DNA of 64,000 bases from Azoarcus sp. (GTDB lineage: Bacteria; Pseudomonadota; Gammaproteobacteria; Burkholderiales; Rhodocyclaceae), in the NCBI GenBank assembly GCA_020725025.1, contig DYFV01000022.1, positions 1 to 64,000 of the forward strand. The letters are read 5' to 3'. The position numbers and the translations under genes are program-made. The notes below the pieces were generated by a model. It saw only the letters and a list, made by a program, of their open reading frames with translations, was not told where the DNA came from and did no database searches. How positions within the stretch are numbered: the first letter of the stretch is position 1; the number at the start of each line of letters is the position of its first letter. Positions 46,019 to 55,641 of the stretch are shown piece by piece.

Positions 46019-47002
46019 TCAGCGGCCGAACAGCCTGCGCAGGCCCGCCCCGATGGCGGCGAGGAAGCCGCCGCGCCCCGGGTCGGCCGCCTGGACCTGG
46101 TTGGCCACCTCGCGCACGTCCGACACCAGCGAATCTGCCACTTCCGCCGGTGTGCATTCCACCGCGTGGCGCGCGGCGAGCTGCGGCTCGGCCATCAGCG
46201 AGTTGTGCTTGCGCAGGGCGGAGTTCAGCACCAGCCGCAGGAAACCCGCGCGGACCGGTTTCGGCACGAAGCGGTAGACCTGGCCCTGGTTGATGAGATT
46301 GGTGACGGCGTCCGCGTCGGCGTCTTCCGAGAGCATCACGGTGACGATCTCCGGATGCCGGCTCTTCATGAGACGCACCAGGCGGGTGGCGTCGATCGAC
46401 CCCACGCGTGTTTCGGACACGATGACCGACACCGGCTCCCTGTTGAGGATGTCCACCGCCTCGGCCAGGTTGGGCGTATACGACACCCGCACCGTGTTGC
46501 CCACGATCTCGGAGATCGCGCGGCCCATCTCGGGGTCGTCGTCGATGACCAGCACGCAGTCGTCGTTGGCGGCCTGGAGCGGCGTGTCCTCGGTGATCGT
46601 CTCCGCTACCGTTTCCACCGGCCGGGTGCGGGCGATGTTCACCGCCTGGGCCACGACACGCGGCAGCTCGGTGATGTTCCACGGCTTGTTTACGAAGCGG
46701 AATACCTCGCTCTCGTTGATCGAGCGCAGGATGGCCTGCATGTCGGAGTAGCCGGTCAGCAGGATGCGCATGGTCCGCGGGGACAGCCGGCGCACCTCCC
46801 GCAGCAACTCCACCCCGGTCATCACCGGCATGCGCTGGTCGCTGATGACCACGTCGAAGTCGTACTGCTGCACGAGCGCCAGCGCGCACTGGCCGTTGTT
46901 CGCGGTGTGAACCTCGAACTCCTTCTGCAGCAGCCACTGCAGGGAGCGGACGATGTTCGGCTCGTCGTCCACGCACAGGATCTTTCCCAGTTTCGTCGTC
47001 AT
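46019..47002 (-). CDS. Response regulator with two receiver domains, the second Asp-to-Glu
   Basis: A 327-residue protein. REC1 (about 7-122) has Asp12, Asp13, the phospho-acceptor Asp55 (ISDQRMP), Thr83 and Lys107 (FVNKPW). REC2 (about 148-265) has Asp154/155, Ser225 and Lys248 (FVPKPV), but at the acceptor position IVSETR gives Glu197. No DNA-binding or enzymatic output domain is seen. The tail after 280 ends in an amphipathic segment GGFLAAIGAGLRRLFGR. It starts 27 bases after the sensor kinase stop and is almost certainly its partner. Confidence 0.88.
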   Translation of the reverse strand: MTTKLGKILCVDDEPNIVRSLQWLLQKEFEVHTANNGQCALALVQQYDFDVVISDQRMPVMTGVELLREVRRLSPRTMRILLTGYSDMQAILRSINESEVFRFVNKPWNITELPRVVAQAVNIARTRPVETVAETITEDTPLQAANDDCVLVIDDDPEMGRAISEIVGNTVRVSYTPNLAEAVDILNREPVSVIVSETRVGSIDATRLVRLMKSRHPEIVTVMLSEDADADAVTNLINQGQVYRFVPKPVRAGFLRLVLNSALRKHNSLMAEPQLAARHAVECTPAEVADSLVSDVREVANQVQAADPGRGGFLAAIGAGLRRLFGR

Positions 47003-47029
47003 GTCGTTCTCCCGAACGTCGGGCCCGTG

Positions 47030-48832
47030 TCAGGCCGCCTTGGCCTGGGTCGCCTGCTGGCGCACCGGCAGGACCACGGTGAAGGTGGAGCCGACGCCGA
47101 TCTCGGTATCGACCAGTAGCTCGCCACCATGCTGGATGACGATGTCGCGGGCGATCGCAAGCCCGAGACCGGTTCCCTGGCCGGCGGGCTTGGTGGTGAA
47201 GTAGAGGTCGAAGATGCGCGGCAGCACTTCGGGTGCGATCCCGCGCCCGGTGTCGCTCACGCTGATGCGCACCCGATCCCCAACGGCCTCGGTGCGGACG
47301 GTGATGCTGCCGGCGCCGTCGATCGCCTGCGCGGCGTTGTTGATGAGGTTGAGGAACACCTGGTTGAGCTGCGAGACGTTGCACTCGATCGGCGGCAGCG
47401 CCTCGTCGTACTGCTCGACCACCAGGATGTCGTTGGGGATGACGCTGCGCGCGATGTAGGCGACCGTGTGCAGGCTCTTGTTGAGGTCGGCGTTCGCCAC
47501 CGTGGCGCGGTCCAGTCGGGTGAAGTCGCGCAGGTTCACCACCATCTCGGTCATCTGACCGATGCCATCGGTCACGTCGGCGAGCATCTGCTTGAGCATC
47601 TCGACGTCGATGTTGCCGTCTTCCAGCTTGTCGAGGTTCGCGCGCAGCTGCGCCACCTTGAGGGTGACCGTGTCGCCCTCGGTCTTGCGTAGCAGCTCGG
47701 TGATGCGGCTCGCCATTTTCATGGGGAAGGCCATGTTGTCCAGCGCGTCCTTCACCATGAGGACGTTGTTCTGCGAGAAGGCGAGGGGGGTATTGAGCTG
47801 GTGCGCGACGCCGGCCACCATCTGGCCGAGGGAGGCCATCTTCTCGGACTGGGCGAGCCGCTGGTGGCTGTTCTGGCGCTCCGTTTCCTGCTCGCGGATG
47901 ATTCCGTCGGCGCGGCGCACGATCACCAGCAGTCCGGCGAAAAGCAGCGCCAGCAGCAGCGCCACGGTGGCCAGCTGGCTCAGGGAGGCGGCGTCCACCT
48001 CCGCCTGGTTGGCGAGCGCGGCTTCGGCGACCCGGCCCTGATTCTGCTCGGCAGTGCGCCGGATGAGCGCCGACGTGTCCTGGATCTGTTTGAGGAAGGG
48101 CGTCACGTCGGAGTAGACCTCGAACACGCCGACCACCCGCGAGGAGCCGGGCTCGAGCACCGGCAGGTAGCTCGAGATCAGGTCGCGGTTCTCGACCACC
48201 CCTTCGAAGGCGGAAAAGGTGTCGCGGTGGGTGAGCTCGCTCTTGGCGACGCCGTCGAGCGCCGCACCCCGCCAGCCGGCGTTGTTGCTCTTGTCCTCGC
48301 CCATCTGCGCGTGTTCGGACGAGTAGATGGTGATCCCGCGCAGGTCGAACACCTTGATCTTGAACACGGTGCTCTTCTTCATCGCGTCGTACACCTTGCT
48401 GTCGAGCTCGTCGAAACCGGGCAGGGCCCTGATTCGCTCGCCCAGCTGCGCGAAACACGCTTTCTTCTCGGACGGCGTCACGGTCTTGCCGGACGCGTCC
48501 TTCACGTCGGGGATCTCGCGGCAGGGCTGCGCGTCGATCGCCTGCGCGCGTGCCACGAACGGGGCGAAGTCGCGGGTCCACAGCGCATTGGCGAAGAGGC
48601 GGGTGAGGTTGACGTTGCCCGCCTCGTGGATGGCGAGCAGGTCGCGTCGCGCCGATTCGTCCTGCTGGCGGGCGAAGGACTGCTGCACCTCGCCGAAGAA
48701 GACCGCCTGCTGATCGTTCACCTGTTTGAAGAAGCTGCCCTGCCGGTGTTCGAACCAGAACAGCGTGGCCGTCACCACGACGAACATGGCGAGGCTGGCA
48801 AACGTGAAATAGCGCACGAGCCGGAATTGCAT
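47030..48832 (-). CDS. Membrane sensor histidine kinase
   Basis: A 600-residue kinase. Helix 1 is about 8-27, helix 2 about 286-305, and the 258 residues between form an extracytoplasmic sensor I cannot name, with Cys104 and Cys126 possibly disulphide-bonded. The kinase core has His344 in GVAHQLNTPL, NQVFLNLINNAAQAI (N box), DTGRGIAPE (G1) and GQGTGLGLAIA (G2). No HAMP domain is obvious. The start at 48832 has GGAGTGGAA upstream. An FNR-like site is centred 41.5 bases before the start site predicted from its -10 box. Confidence 0.9.
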   Translation of the reverse strand: MQFRLVRYFTFASLAMFVVVTATLFWFEHRQGSFFKQVNDQQAVFFGEVQQSFARQQDESARRDLLAIHEAGNVNLTRLFANALWTRDFAPFVARAQAIDAQPCREIPDVKDASGKTVTPSEKKACFAQLGERIRALPGFDELDSKVYDAMKKSTVFKIKVFDLRGITIYSSEHAQMGEDKSNNAGWRGAALDGVAKSELTHRDTFSAFEGVVENRDLISSYLPVLEPGSSRVVGVFEVYSDVTPFLKQIQDTSALIRRTAEQNQGRVAEAALANQAEVDAASLSQLATVALLLALLFAGLLVIVRRADGIIREQETERQNSHQRLAQSEKMASLGQMVAGVAHQLNTPLAFSQNNVLMVKDALDNMAFPMKMASRITELLRKTEGDTVTLKVAQLRANLDKLEDGNIDVEMLKQMLADVTDGIGQMTEMVVNLRDFTRLDRATVANADLNKSLHTVAYIARSVIPNDILVVEQYDEALPPIECNVSQLNQVFLNLINNAAQAIDGAGSITVRTEAVGDRVRISVSDTGRGIAPEVLPRIFDLYFTTKPAGQGTGLGLAIARDIVIQHGGELLVDTEIGVGSTFTVVLPVRQQATQAKAA

Positions 48833-48880
48833 TCGAGTTCCACTCCCTTGTAACCGGACATTTCCCCGAGGATGGGTTGG

Positions 48881-48922
48881 ATATTAGGAAGCGATACTTC
48901 GCCCGCGTCTGACATAGATCAA
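48881..48922 (-). promoter_or_regulatory. Putative FNR-type activated promoter of the sensor kinase gene
   Basis: Leftward, TTGATCTATGTCAG (48922-48909) matches the FNR/ANR consensus TTGAT-N4-ATCAA at eight of ten positions. A -10-like TAATAT lies at 48886-48881, predicting a start at 48874; the centre of the FNR-like site is then exactly 41.5 bp upstream, the classic class II activator spacing. The 5' leader would be about 41 bases. Confidence 0.5.
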
Positions 48923-49022
48923 CGACCTATTGAAATTGCTTCCTGAATCCGTGCTGAAAATCACGGTTTGTCTCGCATCGTATTGACTTGTTGGAAAATT
49001 CTCGAAATCGAATTTGCCGGAA

Positions 49023-49036
49023 TTGACGGCGGTCAA
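49023..49036. promoter_or_regulatory. CRP/FNR-like dyad
   Basis: TTGACGGCGGTCAA is a perfect inverted repeat (five-base arms, four-base spacer), differing from the FNR consensus by one symmetrical change per half. It lies 155 bases upstream of the predicted start of the kinase transcript, too far for direct class II action. Whether it controls another transcript is not clear. Confidence 0.3.
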
Positions 49037-49140
49037 AAAATTCCCGCAATTGAAAAAAACCGAATCGGCCGGCTCATGGGTGCGAATTGGATTGGAAATG
49101 TCGCGTGCGGAAATCCGGATATCGGCGACTGCCGGGCAAT

Positions 49141-49165
49141 AAAAAAGGCCCGCCGAAGCGGGCCT
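49141..49165 (-). terminator. Rho-independent terminator of ettA
   Basis: Leftward, AGGCCCGC-TTCG-GCGGGCCT is a perfect 8-base stem with a UUCG tetraloop, followed directly by TTTTTT. It lies 24 bases after the ettA stop. This is a textbook intrinsic terminator. Confidence 0.9.
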
Positions 49166-49188
49166 CGATGCGTCCGGTGCGCGGGCGT

Positions 49189-50853
<1,665 letters not shown>

Positions 50854-50905
50854 GGGCGGTGCTTGTCCTGGTGAAACCGGTGAAAAAACGAAAGGCGGAA
50901 GGATA

Positions 50906-50936
50906 CCCGAAGCGCTGCGGCGGCAGGCGCTTCGGG
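50906..50936 (-). terminator. Hairpin between the ACT-domain gene and ettA
   Basis: A perfect 10-base stem (CCCGAAGCGC/GCGCTTCGGG) closes an 11-base loop just after the stop of the ACT-domain gene. A T-run occurs only about 15 bases further on, so it is not a canonical terminator. It may partly end the upstream transcript or structure the ettA leader. Confidence 0.4.
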
Positions 50937-50942
50937 GGATGG

Positions 50943-51470
50943 CTAGCCGATCTGCTCGTCGAGGTTGATGTCGGCGATGAGATCGGTCGATAGCTGCTCC
51001 AGGTCCGCCTTCAGCGCGGACGCGTCGAGGCTGTCGTCGGCGCGCAGCTCGGCCTCGGCATGGAAGAGCGTCTCGGAGGACATGGGCGCGCTCGAGACGT
51101 GGGTGACGAGCTTCTCGACGTTCACCCCGTGGCGCGCGAAAACCTGCGACACCTCGCGCACGATGCCCAGGCGGTCGTGGCCGACCAGGCTGAAGGCGAG
51201 CCGGCGGTTGCGTACCGGCGCCGTCTCGGCGGTGTCGAGCGAACACTCGACGATCACGCGCAGTGCGTTGAGGTAGCCGAGCGCCTGCTCCAGGGCCTGG
51301 GCCTTCTCGGGCGGCACCGAGAGCTTGAGCACCCCGGCGAATTTGCCGGCGAGATGCGACATGGACGACTCGAGCCAGTTGCCCTCATGGGCGGAGACGA
51401 CTGCGGACAGCTGCTCGACCAGCCCCGGGCGGTCGTCGCCGATGACGGTGAGAACGAGAACCCTGGACAC
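50943..51470 (-). CDS. Tandem ACT-domain regulatory protein (GcvR-like)
   Basis: A 175-residue protein with two ACT domains: about 4-75 (VLVLTVIGDDRPGLVEQLS) and 95-165 (LAFSLVGHDRLGIVREVSQVF). GcvR and relatives bind glycine or similar amino acids and, in E. coli, antagonise the activator GcvA. The regulated gene here is unknown. I chose the GTG at 51470, eight bases after GGAGG, over a GTG three codons earlier. Confidence 0.85.
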   Translation of the reverse strand: MSRVLVLTVIGDDRPGLVEQLSAVVSAHEGNWLESSMSHLAGKFAGVLKLSVPPEKAQALEQALGYLNALRVIVECSLDTAETAPVRNRRLAFSLVGHDRLGIVREVSQVFARHGVNVEKLVTHVSSAPMSSETLFHAEAELRADDSLDASALKADLEQLSTDLIADINLDEQIG

Positions 51471-51564
51471 GGATGACACCTCCGTCGTTGCGATTCGTGT
51501 GGAGCGGCAGCGACGCGGCTGCCGCCGGAAGGGGACATTCTAGCCCCAGCCCCGCGCCGCCGCC

Positions 51565-53307
51565 TCACGCCGCGAATTGCAGGCGCGCGAGGTGGGCGTA
51601 GAGCCCGCTGCCCGCCACGAGCCGTGCATGGCTGCCCGATTCCACCACCCGCCCGGCATCCATCACCACGATGCGATCGGCCCGCTGTACGGTGGCGAGA
51701 CGGTGGGCGATGACCAGGGTGGTGCGATCCTTCATCAGGCGCTCCAGCGCGGCCTGCACCATGCGCTCGCTTTCGGCGTCGAGGGAGGAGGTCGCTTCGT
51801 CGAGCAGCAGGACGGGGCGGTCGGCCAGCAGCGCCCGGGCGATCGCGATCCGCTGACGCTGTCCGCCGGAGAGCTTCACGCCGCGCTCGCCCAGGTCGGT
51901 GTCGTAGCCCTGCGGCAGGCGCCGCACGAACTCGTCCGCCCAGGCTGCCTCGCAGGCCGCGCGCACCTCGTCGAGGCTCGCCTCGGGGCGTCCGTAGCGC
52001 ACGTTCTCGAGCACGCTGGCCGCGAAGATGACCGGCTCCTGAGGCACCAGGGCGATGCGCCGGCGTACCGCGAGCGGGTCGGCGGCGGTCAGCGCTACCC
52101 CGTCCAGGCGTACCACGCCGTCGGTCGGGTCGTGAAAACGCAGCAGGAGCTGGAAGACGGTGCTCTTGCCGGCGCCCGAGGGGCCCACCAGGGCCACCGT
52201 CTCGCCCGGCGTGACCGCGAGATCGAAATCGACGAGGGAGGGCGTGTCCGGGCGGGATGGGTAGTGGAAGCGTACCGATTCGAAGCGGATCTCGCCACGA
52301 GGCGGTTCCGGTAGCGCCAGCGGCGTGGCCGGGCTGCGGATGGTCGGCTGCGCGGCCAGGATCTCCAGGATGCGCTCGGTGGCGCCCGCCGCCCGCTGCA
52401 GTTCGCCCCAGACCTCCGACAGGGCGCCCACGCTGCCCGCCACCAGCGCCGCGTAGAACACGAAGGCCGAGAGCTCGCCCGGACTCAGCGTCCCCGCAAG
52501 CACGTCGTGCCCGCCGACCCAGAGGATCAAGGCGATGCCGCCGAACACCAGCAACATCACAAGGGCCACCAGCCGCGCGCGCATGCCGACGCGTTCGCGT
52601 GCGGTGTCGAAGCTCCGCTCTACCAGGTGGGAGAAGAGCCGGCGGTCGGCGTCCTCGTGGCCGTAGGCCTGCACCACGCGGATCTCGTGCAGGGTCTCGT
52701 CGATGCGGTGACCGAGGGCGGCCACGCGGTCCTGGCTCTCGCGAGCGAGGCGGCGCACCCGGCGGCCGAAGACGATGATGGGGGCGACCACCAGCGGCAC
52801 GCCCGCAAGGGTGAGCAGGGTGAGCTTCACGCTGGTGGTGAACAGCATGACCAGCCCGCCGGCGAGCAGCAGCGTGTTGCGCAACGCGATCGACAGGCTG
52901 GAGCCGACCACGCTTTCGATCTGCGCCGTGTCCGACGTCAGCCGCGACACCGCTTCGCCGGTGCGTCCGGCCTCGAACCAGGCGGGCGGCAGCCGGAGCA
53001 GATGATCGAAGAGGCTGCGGCGCAGGTCGGCAGTGATGCGTTCGCCCAGCCACGACACGTTGTAGAAGCGCACGTAGGTGGTGAGCGCGAGCACCACGAT
53101 GAGCGCGAACATCGCGGCGAGCGTCCGGTTCAGCCATTGCTCGTCACCGGCCAGAAACCCCTGGTCGATCACCGCGCGCAGGCCCTGGCCGACCGCCAGC
53201 ATGGCGCCCGCTGCGGCCACGAGCGCAATCCCCGCGATCGCGACCCGTTGCCGATAAGGTTTGAGAAGGGTGGCCAGGACGAGGGCGGGGTGATCCGGAA
53301 GGCGCAT
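51565..53307 (-). CDS. ABC exporter, transmembrane and ATPase domains fused (MsbA-like)
   Basis: A 580-residue half-transporter. Residues about 1-310 make six helices of the type I ABC exporter fold; the nucleotide-binding domain follows with Walker A GPSGAGKST, signature LSGGQRQRIAIARALL, Walker B LLLDEATSSLD and the H-loop IAHRLATVQ. It works as a homodimer. The substrate (lipid, drug or peptide) is not evident. The ATG at 53307 was chosen because a hydrophilic start (MRLPDHPALVLATLLKPYRQ) precedes helix 1. Divergent from the first CHASE-GGDEF gene. Confidence 0.9.
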   Translation of the reverse strand: MRLPDHPALVLATLLKPYRQRVAIAGIALVAAAGAMLAVGQGLRAVIDQGFLAGDEQWLNRTLAAMFALIVVLALTTYVRFYNVSWLGERITADLRRSLFDHLLRLPPAWFEAGRTGEAVSRLTSDTAQIESVVGSSLSIALRNTLLLAGGLVMLFTTSVKLTLLTLAGVPLVVAPIIVFGRRVRRLARESQDRVAALGHRIDETLHEIRVVQAYGHEDADRRLFSHLVERSFDTARERVGMRARLVALVMLLVFGGIALILWVGGHDVLAGTLSPGELSAFVFYAALVAGSVGALSEVWGELQRAAGATERILEILAAQPTIRSPATPLALPEPPRGEIRFESVRFHYPSRPDTPSLVDFDLAVTPGETVALVGPSGAGKSTVFQLLLRFHDPTDGVVRLDGVALTAADPLAVRRRIALVPQEPVIFAASVLENVRYGRPEASLDEVRAACEAAWADEFVRRLPQGYDTDLGERGVKLSGGQRQRIAIARALLADRPVLLLDEATSSLDAESERMVQAALERLMKDRTTLVIAHRLATVQRADRIVVMDAGRVVESGSHARLVAGSGLYAHLARLQFAA

Positions 53308-53535
53308 GGCAACGGGTCGGAGAGGATGAGGGATCCGCCGGTGTAGAGCGCGCGAGGGCGGTGCGAGTTGCATCGTGCCGGCGAAGGCCGACCAGACGGA
53401 CTTGCCCGGATCGGGCTGCGGCGAGCCTCGCGTCGACGCATTTCAGCATACGCTGATTCCGTTATTGACCCTCCCCTTCGTGCAGCCGGAAGATCGACGG
53501 AAGGGGTGGCCGCACCCTACGGAGTCTTCGCTCGC

Positions 53536-55545
53536 ATGGGCCCTGAACGAGACGATGATGTCGCTGCCGCGGACAGGGCGCCGCGACGGTGGTTCTCGCC
53601 CGGGGCGGCGGGCATGGCGCTGCTGGCGCTCGCGTTCTCGCTTCTCGCCTCGGGCGTGGTGTGGAACCGGCTGAGCGCGCGCCACGATGGGGAGCTTTCG
53701 GCGTTCTTCGCGCTCGAGCGCTCCGAGATCGCCACGCGCATCGAGGAACGTTTCCGCTCGTATCGGAAGGTTCTCGACGGGGCACGCGGTTTCATCGAGG
53801 CCACCGGAGTGCCGGGCCGGGTGCAATGGGCCGAGTACGTGCGCCGGCTGCGGCTGGACGAGGACTATGCCGGGATGCTGGGCCTGGGGTTTGCCGCGTG
53901 GATTCCGCCCGAGGCGCTCGGGCAGCATGTGCTCGAGATGCGCGAGGGGGGCTTCCCCTATTACCGGGTGTGGCCCGGCGGAGAGCGGGAAGCGTACTCG
54001 GCGGTGACCATGATCGCCCCCTTCGACTGGCGCAACCAGCGCGTTCTCGGCTTCGACATGTATTCCGACCCGGTACGGCGCGAGGCGATGGAGCGGGCCG
54101 CGCGAACGGGCGGGGGAGCGCTCTCGGGGAGGGTGATTCTGATGCAGGAGACGGCCCACGACCGGCAGGCCGGGGTGGTCATGTATCTGCCGGTGTACGC
54201 CCGTGGGGTGTCGATCGACACGGAGCACGAACGGCGCCGGGCCTTGCTCGGCTGGGTGTTCAGCCCCTTTCGCATGAACGACCTGATGCAGGGTCTGCTC
54301 GGTGCCTACTCGGAAGCGATGCGCCTGCGGGTCTACGACCGCACGGTATCGCCCGAGAACCTTCTCTACGACAGCCACGAGGGAAGGGAGCCGCATGCGT
54401 CGCCCGAGCTTTCCGGATCGCAACGACTCGACGTAAACGGGCAGGACTGGATCCTCGTGGCGGATGCGCTGCCGGGATTCGCCAGCACCTTCGATATTCG
54501 CCAGATCGAGGTGCTCGCTACCGGGCTGGTGGGCCTGTTGCTGGTGGTGGCGACCTGGTCGTTCTGGAGTACGCTGGAGCGCGCCCGCAAGCTCGCGCAC
54601 CTGTCGGAGTCGGTGCGTCGAAGCGAGGCACGCTACAGCACGCTGGTGAACCTCGCTCATGAGGGGGTCGCAGCAGCGGATGCGGATCTGCGCCTCACCT
54701 TCGTGAATCCGCGTCTCGCGGAGATGCTGGGCAGGGATGCCGCTTCGCTGCTCGGGCGTCGACTGGACGAGTTCTGCGCCGAGGATGCGCCCCAGACGGA
54801 TCGCGAGGAGGTCCTGCGACGTATGCGCGAAGGGCAGGGCGGCCGCCACGAGGTGCAGCTCACGCGCGGCGACGGGAGCGAGTGGACCGCCCTGTTGTCC
54901 AGTGCGCCGCTCTCCGACTCCGCGGGGCACCTGCGCGGCATCATCCTGATGGTGGCCGACATTTCCGAGCGCAAGGAGGCGGAGCGGCGCATCGCGCATC
55001 TGGCCACCCACGATACGCTCACCGGCCTGCCCAACCGGCGGCTGTTCTCCGACCAGCTCACCCTTGCGGTGGAGCAGGCCCGCCGTTACCGGCATCGCTG
55101 CGCCCTGCTGTTCGTGGATCTCGACCATTTCAAGGAGGTGAACGACAGCCATGGTCACGCCGTGGGCGACCGGTTGCTGCGCGAGGCGGTGGGCCGGATG
55201 GCGAACTCGATCCGAACCTCGGACACCCTGGCCCGGCAGGGCGGCGACGAGTTCGTCGTGCTGCTTCCGGAGGTGGAGTCGGCAGAGGATGCGGAGGTGG
55301 TCGCGGAGAAGATCCGCAACGCGCTCGATATCCCCTTCCTGATCGACGGTCTGGAGCTTCACATCTCGTCGAGCATCGGCATCGCCCTGTTCCCGGACGA
55401 CGGTGCGGACGAGGAGGCCCTGTCGCGCTGCGCCGACGAAGCGATGTATCGGGCCAAGTCCGAGGGGCGCAACCGGGTGCGCCACTATTCCGCCGGGGCG
55501 GGCGCGATGATAGGGAGCGGCGGTGCCGGGAAAACCCGGCATTGA
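53536..55545 (+). CDS. CHASE-PAS-GGDEF diguanylate cyclase 1
   Basis: A 669-residue inner-membrane protein. Helix 1 is about 25-43, a periplasmic CHASE domain about 60-310 (with FYYRVWPGGEREAYSAV-like core and APFDWRNQRVLGFDMYSD), helix 2 about 325-343, PAS about 365-475 and GGDEF about 485-645. The active site GGDEF is at 569-573 and the inhibitory RxxD at 560-563. It is a paralogue of the next gene. The start is uncertain: the frame is open back to 53368, but the ATG at 53536 is the last before the first helix. Confidence 0.88.
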   Translation: MGPERDDDVAAADRAPRRWFSPGAAGMALLALAFSLLASGVVWNRLSARHDGELSAFFALERSEIATRIEERFRSYRKVLDGARGFIEATGVPGRVQWAEYVRRLRLDEDYAGMLGLGFAAWIPPEALGQHVLEMREGGFPYYRVWPGGEREAYSAVTMIAPFDWRNQRVLGFDMYSDPVRREAMERAARTGGGALSGRVILMQETAHDRQAGVVMYLPVYARGVSIDTEHERRRALLGWVFSPFRMNDLMQGLLGAYSEAMRLRVYDRTVSPENLLYDSHEGREPHASPELSGSQRLDVNGQDWILVADALPGFASTFDIRQIEVLATGLVGLLLVVATWSFWSTLERARKLAHLSESVRRSEARYSTLVNLAHEGVAAADADLRLTFVNPRLAEMLGRDAASLLGRRLDEFCAEDAPQTDREEVLRRMREGQGGRHEVQLTRGDGSEWTALLSSAPLSDSAGHLRGIILMVADISERKEAERRIAHLATHDTLTGLPNRRLFSDQLTLAVEQARRYRHRCALLFVDLDHFKEVNDSHGHAVGDRLLREAVGRMANSIRTSDTLARQGGDEFVVLLPEVESAEDAEVVAEKIRNALDIPFLIDGLELHISSSIGIALFPDDGADEEALSRCADEAMYRAKSEGRNRVRHYSAGAGAMIGSGGAGKTRH

Positions 55546-55641
55546 CGCCCCAGCCCGGGCACCCGATCATGAGTACGGGGCGGGACTCGGGCCGCGAGGG
55601 GCGGGCGGGGGCCGAGCCCGCTTGGGGGAGCCTTGCGCGGG

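Larger units (their letters stand above)
48833..49188. other. A/T-rich intergenic region between sensor kinase and ettA
   Basis: This 356-base gap is visibly richer in A and T than its surroundings between about 48920 and 49140. It contains the FNR-like promoter of the kinase (48881-48922), a second dyad TTGAC-N4-GTCAA (49023-49036), and the ettA terminator (49141-49165). No protein gene is evident. A small RNA is possible but no promoter for one is convincing. Confidence 0.45.

Noticed and set aside
53443-53456. Inverted repeat TCAGC-N4-GCTGA between the ABC exporter and the first CHASE-GGDEF gene
   Set aside because: Five-base arms occur by chance in this much sequence; no promoter elements are placed around it. 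Kept only as a note.
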